A stretch of 64,000 bases of DNA from Cyrtodaria siliqua (GCA_037043455.1 JAWPHD010005570.1:62001-126000), one strand, 5' to 3'; shown: positions 34,975 through 47,800, counted from the stretch's first letter. Notes: generated by a model not told the origin, from the letters alone. Numbers and translations are program-made.

Positions 34975-36448
34975 CCTAACTAGATTGGCCCTACCCTTGG
35001 CAAGACTGGGGTTAGATTGGCCTGACCCTACCCTTGGTGAGACTGGGGTTAGATTGGCCTGGCCCTACCCTTGGTGAGACTGGGGCTAGATTGGCCTGGC
35101 CCTACCCTTGGTGAGACTGGGGCTAGATTGGCCCTACCCTTGTTGAGACTGGGGCTAGATTGGCCTGGCCCTACCCTTGGTGAGACTGGGGCTAGATTGG
35201 CCTGACCCTACCCTTGGTGAGACTGGGGCTAGATTGGCCTGGCCCTACCCTTGGTGAGACTGGGGCTAGATTGGCCTGGCCCTACCCTTGGTGAGACTGG
35301 GGCTAGATTGGCCCTACCCTTGGTGAGACTGGGACTAGATTGGCCTGGCCCTACCCATGGTGAGACTAGGGCTAGATTGGCCTGGCCCTACCCTTGTTGA
35401 GACTGGGGCTAGATTGGCCTGGCCCTACCCTTGTTGAGACTGGGGCTAGATTGGCCTGGCCCTACCCTTGGTGAGACTGGGGCTAGATTGGCCCTACCCT
35501 TGGTGAGACTGGGACTAGATTGGCCTGGCCCTACCCTTGGTGAGACTGGGGCTAGATTGGCCTGGCCCTACCCTTGGTGAGACTGGGGCTAGATTGGCCC
35601 TACCCTTGTTGAGACTGGGGCTAGATTGGCCTGGCCCTACCCTTGGTGAGACTGGGGCTAGATTGGCCTGACCCTACCCTTGGTGAGACTGGGGCTAGAT
35701 TGGCCTGACCCTACCCTTGTTGAGACTGGGGCTAGATTGGCCTGACCCTACCCTTGTTGAGACTGGGGCTAGATTGGCCTGGCCCTACCCTTGGTGAGAC
35801 TGGGGCTAGATTGGCCTGGCCCTACCCATGGTGAGACTGGGGCTAGATTGGCCCTACCCTTGGTGAGACTGGGGCTAGATTGGCCTGGCCCTACCCTTGG
35901 TGAGACTGGGGCTAGATTGGCCTGACCCTACCCTTGTTGAGACTGGGGCTAGATTGGCCTGACCCTACCCTTGTTGAGACTGGGGCTAGATTGGCCTGGC
36001 CCTACCCTTGGTGAGACTGGGGCTAGATTGGCCCTACCCTTGGTGAGACTGGGGCTAGATTGGCCTGGCCCTACCCTTGGTGAGACTGGGGCTAGATTGG
36101 CCTGGCCCTACCCATGGTGAGACTAGGGCTAGATTGGCCTGGCCCTACCCTTGTTGAGACTGGGGCTAGATTGGCCTGGCCCTACCCTTGGTGAGACTGG
36201 GGCTAGATTGGCCCTACCCTTGTTGAGACTGGGGCTAGATTGGCCTGGCCCTACCCATGGTGAGACTGGGGCTAGATTGGCCTGGCCCTACCCATGGTGA
36301 GACTGGGGCTAGATTGGCCTGGCCCTACCCTTGGTGAGACTGGGGCTAGATTGGCCTGGCCCTACCCATGGTGAGACTGGGGCTAGATTGGCCTGGTCCT
36401 ACCCTTGGTGAGACTGGGGCTAGATTGGCCTGGCCCTTCCCTTGGTGT
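34975..36448. repeat. 37-bp minisatellite, about 40 units
   Basis: The unit is ctagattggcctggccctac then ccttggtgagactgggg. A 32-bp variant lacking ctggc recurs every three to five units and gives a higher-order pattern. Very low divergence. CCDC6 intron 6. Confidence 0.92.
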
Positions 36449-37399
36449 CACAGTTTTACAGAGCTGAATAAGAAAATCTTGATAAGTGTTCTCTGAACTT
36501 ATCTGAGCTCAACTCCCCTACTTCCGTTGGAAGTGTCTTCAATGCGACATGGTCATCAGGTGAGGGATTCAGATACATTTGGCCCTCTTGTTATATTAAG
36601 AACTTTCTAAAATCAATATTTGGTGTGTTTCATGGAAACAACATTGTCAGTATGTCAACAGGTAGGTTTCCAGAGGATAAATCAACAACGGTTAAAGGTA
36701 TTGTCTTGGAACTTTCTACACATAGCAACCTAAAGGATGTGTGATGCCTTTTGATATATAGAACTTTTTTATATAAATATTGTTGTTGTTTCCATGAAAA
36801 TCAAAATAGCAGCTCTCAAAATATTTTTTCTTCAAAACTGTTCAAAGAGTATAGGGTTCATAAGACATGAACATAGGGGCGTAATTGTTGTTGTTCATTT
36901 ATAGAATATTCTTATATTTTAATATAATTTGTGTTTCTTTAGAACAAAATTGTCATTTTAATTTAACTTTAATGTCCAGAGCACAACTTACAATCCCACT
37001 CAAGATAAATTTATGAGCATGGCCTCTTTTGATGTTCTTTGAAGTTATTGTTGATAACTCTTTCTGCCATCAAATAAAAGATAAAGTGATGGTGAGGGAT
37101 TATCAATGAGGCATGGTCAATGACTGCTTCTTGTTTTGACTGGTTTACAATAGCAGCACAACTATTATTTTTAGCCTGATTGTGGAGCAAATCCAGGCTT
37201 ATGCTTTGATGATTTACACCTGTCCATTGTACACATTTCATCATCATTACTTGTGAGATAGTGTCGATTCTTACGGATGGCGGGAGGTATACAGTACTGG
37301 TTCTTCCCAGGAAAAGTGGGTGGTCTGCCTCCACCACAAAAGATCGACCGTCATATATTATCTTGCATGTGTTGAAAATGACGTAAAGCACCATAAAAA

Positions 37400-37800
37400 C
37401 AAGTCATCATCATTACACAGCCTTTTGTGACAAGTACCATAACTCTTGTCATGCATTTTACCAGAATTATCCCTAATTTCTAATTAGGTTTTTGATCCGG
37501 TACGGTCATATTTCAAAAAACAATTGACAGAAAACTTTGAAACTTGGCATACATGTTCATAATCATTACACAACCATATGTGACGAGCACCGTAACTCTG
37601 CATTTATCACCCTTTTCCACTTCGATTTTTGTTTTTGGTTACAATTTTGAATGTACATATTCCAAAAACCTATTTATAAAAAGTTTGAAACTTGGCAAAC
37701 ATGTTCACCATCTGTGTTACAAACAACATAACTCTCATTACCAATTCCATCCTCCTCTTCATCTTAGCAGTAATCAATTCACACCACTATTGGTGCTTCT
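37400..37800 (+). repeat. Dispersed repeat related to 25680-26440
   Basis: Units carry catcattacacagcc, gtgacaagtaccataactct and tttgaaacttggcatacatg, ending attggtgcttcttgtt, the same ending as near 26490-26505. Confidence 0.6.
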
Positions 37801-37853
37801 TGTTATAATATTTTGTGTGTTTCTATGTTATTATAAATACATTTTTACAACAG

Positions 37854-38002
37854 GCACTTCAATGAGATGACGAAGCAGCACGACATCAGTGGTGGGAGTG
37901 GATCATCTGGTCATGGTCATGGAGGAAGTCATGTGCGACCTCGTACAGTGTCCAGCCCCATCCCCTACATCTCGCCCAACTCTTCCAGACCTCTGTCACC
38001 AG
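37854..38002 (+). CDS. CCDC6: CCDC6 exon 7
   Basis: 149 nt, about residues 307-357. Acceptor ttacaacag, donor caccag|gtataa. It encodes HFNEMTKQHDISGGSGSSGH, a Gly/Ser/His linker longer than in vertebrates, then VRPRTVSSPIPYISPNSSRP and LSP. The RPRTVSSPIPY motif is identical to human CCDC6 and is the clearest mark of orthology outside the coiled coil. Confidence 0.95.
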
Positions 38003-38035
38003 GTATAAGATACACCTCATCCAAGTCAGTCATCA

Positions 38036-38768
38036 TTATACCCCACTTCACAAAGTGGGGGCTATGTATTATGCTGTCCGTGATGTCGTGTCGTGTTATG
38101 TCATGTCGCCTAACACATTTTTGTATCTCCTGCATAGCACTTTGTCATATGTCCGTCACACTTTAACCTGCAACTTAACATTGGCCATAACTTCAAAAAA
38201 TATTTGACCTATGTTCATGAAACTTCACACACACCTTCATCTTACCTCCTGTATTGTCGTTACACATATCAAATAATTCTGACTTCCATTTTGGCAGAGT
38301 TATGCCAATTCATAAACTTTAACCTTCAACCTATTAAACGTAATTGACTCATTTCAGCATAGTTGTTTCCCTTTTCATAAAACTTTAAACTGCAACCTAA
38401 CCAAGCTCATAACTTGTAAAACTCTAAACAGTTCTTCCTTATCAATTAAGTATTCAATATTGTTGACATGACCATAACTCATTGACTTCTATTTTGGCTG
38501 AGTAATGTCCCTTTTCATGAAAGTTTAACTTGCAACTTAGCTCATAACTTGGTAAAATATTGACCTATGGTCATGAAACATTATACTGTTCTTTCTTATG
38601 AATTATCGAATGCAGGGTTATGCCCCTTTTCATCAACTTTAACAATTTTAAAACAAATCTGCTCTATAATTCATGAAGGATTGCACCCCGTCTTCAAACT
38701 TTATAGATTGTCCTTGCTGAAATGAGAACGGCCGGCGACACAAGTGTTCTGTGGAACACCCTACTAGT
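38036..38768 (+). repeat. Hairpin-headed dispersed repeat with ~150-bp internal units
   Basis: Head: ccccacttcacaaagtgggg. The body has about four units with aactttaacctgcaactt, cataacttg and ctgagtaatgtcccttttca. The tail is ggcgacacaagtgttctgtg then gaacaccctactagtta. The following 38770-39110 is also shared with 44325-44890, so the element or its usual neighbour extends further. Confidence 0.7.
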
Positions 38769-38769
38769 T

Positions 38770-39120
38770 ATTACTGCATTTCTCAAATGGTTTCCAATGG
38801 ATTATTACAGAATTATGGCCCTTTGTCTGACTTGGAATATTTTCCACTGTAATATTGTATAATGACCCGTTAACACATTTTTTTATTTTTGAATGGATTT
38901 TTCCCAGACTTCATATTCACATAATAGCGGATGGCCTTATGTCCCTTTACATCACACATTGTTGATTGCCTAATTAAATACATAATTTTGCACTCTAATA
39001 TTGTATAACAAACTTTATCGTGTTCGGTCGTTTCCAAAGGTCCACTCTCATACTCTTTCAGTGCTTTCACTTCAAACGTTTTCAAAGAGTGGGTATTCAT
39101 CACCTTTAGTCATATAGTTC
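38770..39120 (+). repeat. Segment shared with 44325-44890
   Basis: The phrase catcacacattgttgattgcctaat and tattgtataa-type text occur in the same order at both places, each directly after the gacacaagtgttct tail. Confidence 0.6.
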
Positions 39121-39398
39121 TAGTTCCTTCTGAGGTTACCCATCCTATTATTTTTGTGGGCATCACATTTCCTGGTTTCTTATGTGAAAACCAGATTCAT
39201 GTCGATTTGCTGTGAACTTCACAGCTGGTGGAAAATATTGTGTTGTATGTTTGAATGCATGGTTTCATTATCCTTTCTTAAACAAATCTCTGAAATGAGA
39301 TGTAACATACTTTCGCCAGTAAATGTGAAAACAATTACACAATTTGTGGAGGGTTTGGAAGATACATATTTCTTATGGAAGAGCTACTTATGCTCAAG

Positions 39399-39700
39399 TT
39401 TAATAAATACTGATATTAAGGAACAAACACAACCAAGAGAATAAAGTAGCAGACTCGATTTTATTGAGTCTATTCATGAGAGGTAAGGTTAGAATTACCA
39501 CAACACCTCTCACGCCCACTATCACTGGCCACCTATATTGGGCTCGTTGGTCCCAAAGGACCAGTGAAAATAACACTACTGATACGTAGCACGGGAGACG
39601 TTTACAGCCGCCACACTGCACTAAACGACCAGTGTGAATGTTAATAAATGCTGATAAGGGAGATCCTTTGGAAGCAACAAAAACAGCCAAGAGAATGAAG
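39399..39700. repeat. Unclassified insert bounded by similar sequences
   Basis: The left phrase ttaataaatactgatattaa ... acacaaccaagagaat (39398-39441) recurs diverged at 39641-39697 (ttaataaatgctgataaggg ... acagccaagagaat). About 200 bp lie between, without recognised features. Confidence 0.4.
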
Positions 39701-40625
39701 GTCAAGGTGGCCATGACCCTATGTGGAAATAGGCATTCCTCGCGATGACTTCGAAACTATAACACCCACACTCATGAAACTGCATAGGTGTATTTCCCTT
39801 TGTGGGAGGAGGAACCCCAGGGCTTTTTTTAATGATTTTGGGAACATGACCCGTACCCATGGAATTGGGAATTCTAGCGCAATTTTTCATAAAATTTCGA
39901 ATTTTAGCGCAATTTTTAATAAAATTCGTAAAGCATTTCTTTCATAATCATATCTTTAATACTGTTTTTTGTACACCAAGATAAACAGCATTTAATTAAG
40001 CTTTTGATACCCAATCATTGGATTGGCACACTAAATTTTTTTTTTTGAAAAATTGGGAATTTTTTCCTCTTAATTGGAAAAAAATAAAATGTTTTGGCAT
40101 TGGGAATATGACCGAATTTCGGCTATAAAAACAGCCAAAAAAACCCCCTGAACCCTATTGATGTTTGGTTAGTCAAAGGTCACTGTGTCCTCATATCTAC
40201 ACTGGCATTCTAAATGACAACCCTGGAAATATAATATCCACACTTATTAAACTTTAAAGGTGCATTGCCCTTGTAAAGGTGCATTGCCCTTGGTGAGAGT
40301 TTTTGGTTCAGAAGGTTATCTAGGTCATCTGACCTGACAATGTAACCACTGTAACTTGTAACTATTGGACCTTCAATTTTGAAACTTTATGGAAGTAGTA
40401 CGGTCAGTACCCATGTTAAAACAATAACCCCTATTATTGTAAGCTTAGTAGGTCAAATGTCAAGGTCACTGTAAACTGATCATGACAAATTCTTTCCGAC
40501 AGTTATTCACTATTTGAACAATCTTGAAACTTTATACAACTAGTCTTGTAGCTCTTGGTTAAACAACATCCCTAACTTTTTTTCTGTTAGAAGGTCAAAG
40601 GTCAAGGTCATATTGACCTGACACC
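39695..40625 (+). repeat. Dispersed repeat family shared with 22375-22865
   Basis: Units carry gtcaaggtggccatgaccct, tcgaaactataacaccca and gcataggtgtatttcccttt with gtgggaggaggaacccc. 39835-40140 is an A/T-rich insert with repeated gaattttagcgcaattttt text. Confidence 0.55.
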
Positions 40626-40729
40626 TATGAAATGCTTTTAACATAAAAAGGTTAGCAAACAAGTGTATAATAATGCCTCATTAGGCAGTGATTTTGTTAT
40701 TGTTATCACAATAAAAGCTGTCAGTTCTG

Positions 40730-40955
40730 GTTAAATTGTGTTCATTAATACACATGGTCAGCTATGGTTGAATTATTAATTACACAATTGAATTAATACA
40801 CAAGGTCTGTTATGGTTGGGTTATTGATAACACAAGGTCATTTATGGTTGAATTATTAATTACACAAGGTCAGTTATGGTTGAATTATTGATAACACAAG
40901 GTCATTTATGGTTGAATAATTAATTACACAAGGTCATTTATTGTTGAATTATTGA
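40730..40955. repeat. ~37-bp tandem repeat, about six units
   Basis: The unit is like acacaaggtcagttatggtt then gaattattaattac. It ends at the acceptor of exon 8 (attacag, 40955-40961), so the array forms the polypyrimidine-poor 3' end of the intron. Confidence 0.8.
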
Positions 40956-40961
40956 TTACAG

Positions 40962-41119
40962 CTGGTGGAATTTACCCCATCTTCAGTCCACCAAGCCCCA
41001 TGAGGCGGAACACTGGGGAGTCTTCTTCATCCACACGATCAGCATTTCACCCGCCAGGTTATGGAACATCGCCACCAGTTCACATGGGTGGCCCACACAT
41101 GTCAAACACTGGACCACAG
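40962..41119 (+). CDS. CCDC6: CCDC6 exon 8
   Basis: 158 nt, about residues 357-409. Acceptor attgattacag, donor ccacag|gtatgt. It encodes GGIYPIFSPPSPMRRNTGES, SSSTRSAFHPPGYGTSPPVH and MGGPHMSNTGPQ, a low-complexity Pro/Ser/Gly tail corresponding to the vertebrate C-terminal region but without the long polyproline tract. Confidence 0.88.
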
Positions 41120-41120
41120 G

Positions 41121-41640
41121 TATGTCATCAGAAAGGTTGTGTTGTGTGATTTGTGGCAGGGATTTGATAATTTCTCCTTGTACTGTGATACACTGATAGT
41201 TGTGTTGTGTGATTTGTGGCAGGGATTTGATCATTTCTCCTTGTACTGTGATACACTGATAGTTGTGTTGCATGATTTGTGGCAGGGATTTGATCATTTC
41301 TCCTTGTACTGTGATACACTGATAGTTGTGTTGTATGATTTGACACTGATAGTTGTGTTGTATGATTTGTGGCAGGGATTTGATCATTTCTCCTTGTACT
41401 GTGATACACTGATAGTTGTGTTGTATGATTTGTGGCAGGGATTTGATCATTTCTCCTTGTACTGTGATACACTGATAGTTGTGTTGTATGATTTGTGGCA
41501 GGGATTTGATCATTTCTCCTTGTACTGTGATACACTGATAGTTGTGTTGTATGATTTGTGGCAGGGATTTGATCATTTCTCCCTGTACTGTGATACACTG
41601 ATAGTTGTGTTGTATGATTTGTGGCATTTATTTTGCCTCG
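41121..41640. repeat. 63-bp minisatellite touching the exon 8 donor
   Basis: About eight units: ttgtgttgtatgatttgtgg, cagggatttgatcatttctc, cttgtactgtgatacactga plus tag. One unit (41333-41360) is truncated. Each holds gatttgtggcag, an acceptor-like motif. The first unit starts about 15 nt past the donor. The unit is a multiple of three, which gives long open frames on both strands. Confidence 0.92.
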
Positions 41641-42029
41641 TGAACATTCTAGGGGCCTTAGTTTTTTAGCAGCTCCTGACAAATTGTGATCATGCAATTT
41701 ATAGTCATATAAGCTTGATATGTTGGAAACCAGTAGATTAAATCAGAGTATTGACCTTTGAATGCATTTACAAATGTTTTACATTATTTTGCTTGTGAAC
41801 ACTTTTGGGCTTTCACCTTTCTCAGTCTTTACTAAACTTGGTCACAATGTCAATAAAAGCTTGTACAAGGTCAACAAGTAGTTATATCCGACACAACACA
41901 GTTATTGCTCCTGAATTATTGAATAAAAAAAGGGAATTTCAGCTTGTTTACAACAAAAATTCCATAAGATCTTAAGATGCGTGCCCTGTCCATAATTTCT
42001 AATTAAACCCTTTAAGACAAGGGGATGAA

Positions 42030-42240
42030 ACTTTATGTGTAACAGGATAGAACTTAATGTGTAACAGGATAGAACTTTATGTGTAACAGGATAGAACTTT
42101 ATGTGTAACAGGATAGAACTTTATGTGTAACAGGATAGAACTTTATGTGTAACAGGATAGAACTTTATGTGTAACAGGATAGAACTTTATGTGTAACAGG
42201 ATAGAACTTTATGTGTAACAGGATAGAACTTAATGTGTAT
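42030..42240. repeat. 22-bp tandem repeat, about nine units
   Basis: The unit gtgtaacaggatagaacttt plus at is almost perfect. CCDC6 intron 8. Confidence 0.93.
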
Positions 42241-42664
42241 ACTGTAATTAATAAAAGGTTACGGGTCAATACGTGTTAGCTAACATGAGCCAATCACCCT
42301 GCCTTTGAGGGTCACTGTTTTACATATAGAATAAACTTTTAGATAAAAATGGAAATAAATCATTAATGTCTTGGAGAAAGACCACCAAAACAATCTTCTG
42401 ATGATAAAGATGCTACTTGGTTAATTCTGCATCAGATTGAAAGTATAGCTACCTAAATTAATCTTTTGTTATAAGAGTCATATTAGCCAGTAGGTCCTTT
42501 TGTCAGAAGCTGTAGCTGCAAATATGAAATCCTCATTGCACATTTTCGTGTGATCAACATTTTGTGCTTCAAGAATATGTCACATTTTACAAATTTCTGT
42601 TTAGTTTTGCTTTTATCTCAGTTCCTTATTTTTATTTATTATTTAAAATGTTCGTGTTTTGACC

Positions 42665-42750
42665 CAAATAAAATGTCTGGTGACAAATTTGTTGTTGTTT
42701 TTGCAGAAAAAATGAAAATATTTTGACAATTTGTTGCTGTTTTTTTGCAG
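42665..42750 (+). promoter_or_regulatory. Duplicated 3' splice region with decoy acceptor
   Basis: A decoy acceptor (gttgtttttgcag, ends 42706) lies 44 nt before the true one (gctgtttttttgcag, ends 42750). The 17-nt word tctggtgacaaatttgt before the decoy also occurs inside exon 9 (42759-42775), so the region is a local duplication. Use of the decoy would read aaa aaa tga and end the protein two residues after exon 8. Confidence 0.75.
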
Positions 42751-42822
42751 AAAAGACCATCTGGTGACAAATTTGTGCGACCTAATAGCTATCCTAATGT
42801 TGAGAAACAAGATAAGACATGA
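42751..42822 (+). CDS. CCDC6: CCDC6 exon 9 (last)
   Basis: 72 nt: KRPSGDKFVRPNSYPNVEKQ DKT then TGA at 42820-42822. The acceptor is tttttttgcag. Human CCDC6 has a comparable DKFKRP motif in its tail, supporting this exon, although the rest of the tail differs and is shorter. The upstream exon 8 ends in phase 0, as required. Confidence 0.8.
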   Translation, partial: KRPSGDKFVRPNSYPNVEKQDKT

Positions 42823-43780
42823 ACATGCTGATACAAGGGAGTTCCTTGGAACAGCTTTTATGTGCTACATATAGTATTTATACACGAAGAGGGAGGGAAG
42901 TGCAACAGCTGCATTACATTGACGTCCTTGTGGTCTTTCTTGTGTTTCTGTCATTGAACCTTGATCTTTTAAGGTTAAGAACGTTGTAGCTTTAATCTTT
43001 TTTCAATTTTTGTATGAACTACCGTTTAATTTGGTGCTAAATGTTGTTGAATAAATTGTAAAACATTCATAACTACAGTCATGTTAGTGTTGACAAAGAA
43101 CACATACACATAATGTACACATACTGTTAGGTGGATCTCCCATGTCCAGATTTACAGATTGCACTTTGCAGTCCTTGCCTGAGATGTTATTTTTAAGGAA
43201 TGTTGTGAAATGGCATTCATAAAGTTATAAAAGTTTTTGTTGAAATGCAACAATATTTTACTATTTAGTACCTTTTTAGACAGAGGATTGGTGCATTAAA
43301 CATTGCACCTTTATCGAAAATAGGGGTATAGGTTCATTGTAGTAAAGTGAATGTAAACTTAACTTGTATAATATAAACTCTCAATTGTGATTGGCCATTG
43401 CAATGTGCTCATCCCAACCTCACTTTGGTGTTGTCCAATCACAGATAATGTACTATTGCTATACTCTGGTCAGAGTTCTCTCCCTTTGAGATGCAAGTTA
43501 AGCACACTAGATAAGGTTAGTTATTTTATATTGAATTAAAACAGTTTTAAAAACTAGGTAAAGAGTCAATTTAGAACTTCAGTTTACAATAAGTATTGTT
43601 GTTATTTTGTGACCACTTGCTTTCTATAAATATTTTCATTTCTAGAGCTCTAGTTTGATAAATGATACAAATAGTCCATTTATTTCACCCGTTTTGTACT
43701 TTTGTAACTGCATAAATCTAAATTAAAAAACATTAACTTCGAAATAAAATGAAACGTGTAAACATATTTGGACAGTAACG
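42823..43780 (+). other. CCDC6: CCDC6 3' untranslated region (at least the first part)
   Basis: The first AATAAA is at 43050-43055, about 230 nt after the stop, followed by A/T-rich sequence. A longer 3' UTR is possible. No gene seen. Confidence 0.5.
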
Positions 43781-43784
43781 TCAG

Positions 43785-43865
43785 AGGGAGACGAGCTAGG
43801 TCTGTAGCTCTTAATCCAATGTATTATCCAATGAGCTACCCGGGCCTAGCTGATCTCGCAGACAA
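43785..43865 (-). repeat. Decayed tRNA-like SINE head
   Basis: Minus strand reads gcccgggtagctcattggat with an A-box pattern and, about 35 nt on, agctcgtctccc in place of a B box. It resembles tRNA-Lys/Arg-type heads but the anticodon arm and ends do not pair well, so it is not called a functional tRNA. Confidence 0.5.
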
Positions 43866-44077
43866 TAAAAGGCAAGAAATGTGATATGTATAGGTTATTT
43901 TGTGTGGTCTAGTGGCAAGGCATTTGTTCTCTCACCACAGTAGCCCTATAGGGGACATCATTTATTTGGTAAATAAAAGGTAAAATGTTTGTCAATACAT
44001 GCTTGTTGGTTGTTGGTCAAAATATAAGTAAATATTATGTTTCATGTCCTGCACAGTTGTAATGATATGGGGATGGA

Positions 44078-44890
44078 TTATTTATACACCCACTTCATTT
44101 GTTCAGTGGGGGCCATAAAGGAATCACACTGTCCGTAATTACCTGTAACGTCCCCAGTCCTATCTTCATGTAACACATTTTTGTGTCGCCTGCATTGCAT
44201 GGCAGACACTTGGGGATCATTTTGTCTGTCGTCATCTTCGTCTATCACACTTAAACCTAACCAAGCTGAAGTAATCACACGGCAGGCAACACAAGTGTTC
44301 TATGGAATACCCTTCTAGTTATTTGTCCTGCCCCGTCATGTAATGCATTTATATTTACTTGCATATCTCAAACATTTCCAAAGGATTGTTCTCAAACGTT
44401 ATATACACATAACAGCTGATGACCTTATGTCCTTCTTCATCACACATTGTTGATTGCCTAATTTATATAAGAACTATGGTCTTTTATTTGACTTAGAATT
44501 TTCCACTGTTATATTGTATAATGTTGCATCCTGAGCAAAAAGTCAATATTCTTATACAAGACAGTCCAAGAATATTTAGCTGCTCTGTTTATTCCACTCT
44601 ATAAGGAACTTCATGTGGCTTTTACTTCGACAGTTTTCATGGATTATTATTACACTTGACCTAAGTTAACATGTGATGATACAATGTGTCTCTGCATCAA
44701 TAGTTTTAGATTGTGCAATTTTTTACAGAATTATGGACCTTTGTTTTACTTAGAATTTTTTTCACATGAATAATTAACTTTATTTTAGACATTTATTATT
44801 CTTGATGTTGCCCATTCTCAGCGGCTGTATCAAACAAGCAGACATATTCATCAACTTCAGTGATAATTCTAGTTCCTATGAGAATCCTGA
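44078..44890 (+). repeat. Second copy of the 38036-type dispersed repeat (short body)
   Basis: Head cccacttcatttgttcagtg ggg is a hairpin. The body is only about 180 bp, and the tail ggcaacacaagtgttctatg then gaatacccttctagtta ends at 44321. 44325-44890 matches 38770-39120 in order. Confidence 0.65.
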
Positions 44891-47800
44891 GAAGGGTTAT
44901 TAGCTTACATTCATCTTTAAAATATGAAGATCCTTCTAGGACAGTTATGACATTACCATTAACATGGCAGTCTTGAGACTGTAAATCACATCGTTATAAA
45001 TGTTCACCTTGATGTTTGGCTTGGTTCAAGAAATTGTATAGTGTTTGATGGACTGTTTTCAAGATGTTTGGTTTGTTCTAAGAAATGTGAAGTGGGACTG
45101 TTTTGATAATGCTTTGTTTGTTTTGATTTGTAAAAATGAAAAAAAATCTCACAAAATATTGCCATTCACCCTTTAAAAGGACAGGATGTGATTAGGAAGA
45201 ATCATGGGTGTTGTTGGAAATAAAAAAAAATCACCATACTGTATTTCAGTATCATATAAAATGTGAAAACGTGGGTATCATATTGAGACATGCTTAATTA
45301 TTGTTCTGAAAACACTTGGCAAGCTTTTGTTGTTTGAATCATGAATCATAACTAGTAATTCATATGATCATAACTAGTAATTCATATGATCATAACTAGT
45401 AATTCATATGATCATAACTAGTAATTCATATACATTCTCACATTCAGAGTTAACAATAGTCTCCTAGTTTAACTCTGATTAAACCCAGCTATAAATAAGT
45501 GTGGGCAGGCACAGTTAATATTTTATAGCAGACTTTCATGGTCAAACAATTTGTTTTTAATTGATATTTACAATATTTAGAACCGCCAAGTTTGATTTTT
45601 AACTGGACGGCAGATTGAGGTCAACTTAAAATGCGTCTGCACATTTTTGTTAAAATGAAGCCACCATTGATGGCTTTTTTTATACATGAGTTTTGATTGA
45701 CACCCATAACAAAGATCACCTTCAGTCCCTTTAATGTGTTGGTTGGCAACTACTAAACAGGCACATTACACTGAATAAATGGTCAAATATAGAACAGATT
45801 TCTGTGTATGTACTTTCAATTATTCTGTTGTATTGCATGAATATATTATCCTGTGAAGATGGGGTATATAAATCTTGAGGTACGTTTACATAATGTAAAA
45901 GATTTTATTTTTTCTATCTTGTTATTTTATTAGGAGAGAAGGAAGATGAAAGGATTGTGTTAAAAATGGGAATTAAAAAATAGTAAGGTACATAGACAAA
46001 GACTTTCCAGTTTTCTTCAAAATGGTCATGTTTATTTGCATCAAAATAATTACCTGCCACAAAAGGAGGTGGATTTTCAAATAAGGTCCATTCATCAGTT
46101 AGCCCAGCCCATCCATTGGTGAGACTTCATTTCCTAAGTAACTCCAAAACCGTCCAAAAATCTACCCGGGACATCTCAAGCTACTAATCTTGTAGTGCCT
46201 TTTGATATAGAAAATTGTTAATATCAGTTGTTTAGGTGTTTTCATGCAACCTGTCATTTGTTTCTGGATCGTAACTCAATAGTTCAAGTTTTTTTTATAA
46301 ACTTCAACATAAAAATGAACACAGTAATAATGCCTGTTGTTAGGATATAATAATCTTATATTTCATTTCAAGAGTATACTTAAATATCAGATAAGTTTTG
46401 TTTGAAAGTTGCTTTATGTATCAACCTAATGGCCTAGAGGTTTGTTTTGTTAAGTATTTGTTCATAACTCAACAAAAACATAACAGAGTATGAGAGTGGA
46501 GGCATAACAAGGCAGTGTCCGCAATATCGATGACTACGTTAATGTCAAGTCTGCAGTATAGCTCCTGGTATTTATTTAAGTGGTTAACAATGTGTAGGAT
46601 GATGGATATAATGTATTTTGTAAACTTCACTCACTGGACGTTCTGCAGGAATTGCCATGTCAAAAGCCTTTTGTGAAAAGTTTAGCCGTCGGATCCGTCC
46701 CTAATTGTGGGATAATTTGGGAAAATAATGTATAGTGAATTTGCAGACGTATGCTCAATTTTAATTCCTATGCTCTGACGGTTTTGGGGGCAGGGTATTC
46801 AGATGACAAACGCAAGTATTGCTTTTCTTTATTCTTGAATATAATTGTAATTTGATTGATCACTTGTATTTTAGTTAATTGTGCACTATTGTTTGAATTA
46901 TTATCTGTCCATGTTGTATTTGAAATGATACACCTGTTTCATGGGTGCATTTTGTAACACGATGTGTGTTTCGTGGGTTGATTTCTTAAAGCAGCTATTA
47001 CGATTATCGTGTATTTTATTTTCACTATGTTTATGTTCAGTTATATTTCACATAAGTTTGCTAACTGCCACATAAGTTTGCTAACTTGCCATGTTTTCAG
47101 TAAATTGTTGTACCGTTTGTTTGAATGACATGGTGAGTGAACTTTTAAAACAACTCTGCATGTTGGGGAATCAATCCTGACATCAAATTTTGATGTTTAC
47201 AAATTTGTTTATACGTGATATGAAATGTTGCTCTCATCTGAGTACAAGAGGCTCAGAAAATTCATCCAACTGGACTCAATTGAGCCTTCTCTGACAAAGA
47301 AACTGTCTTTTTTGACAGCTGCAATGTAAGATAAATCATGAGAAAATACCAGAATCTGAAAAGGCTTCAAATAGGTCAGAGAAGTCTTTGTTTAAGAAGC
47401 AAATAAAGAGATAAACAGAAAACCTGTATACGGCTGAAGGTGGTGTGTTTGGCTCAAGTTGTATTTGTAATCATGCGTCATGGATTGGTTCGAAGTATCT
47501 TATGTACTGGGCATTATTTGTCTATACTGTAAAAATACGCTGGAAGGAAACATTATTTAGAGAACAAATAATTACTTTGTATCAGTGAGACACTATGTTG
47601 ATGACCTACATGTATTTTATTTCTGCTTTAATTGGCAGTTTGTGATAGTAGTTTTGTGTATTAGGATAATGTTCAATGAGTAGTAATTATTTTTATTTCC
47701 TAACGGAAATTTTAAAGGGACACATTGCAATCCTAATTTATTAAAAAAAATAATTGAAATGTCATGCTGATCTTTCTACAGTTTGAAATTTGCTAATCAT

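Noticed and set aside
41061..41669. 202-codon plus frame overlapping CCDC6 exon 8
   Set aside because: It is in a different frame from the CCDC6 exon and is kept open only by the 63-bp array.
43895..43960. Second tRNA-like head (tggtctagtggcaaggcatt)
   Set aside because: There is an A-box-like word only, with no acceptable B box; too weak to annotate.
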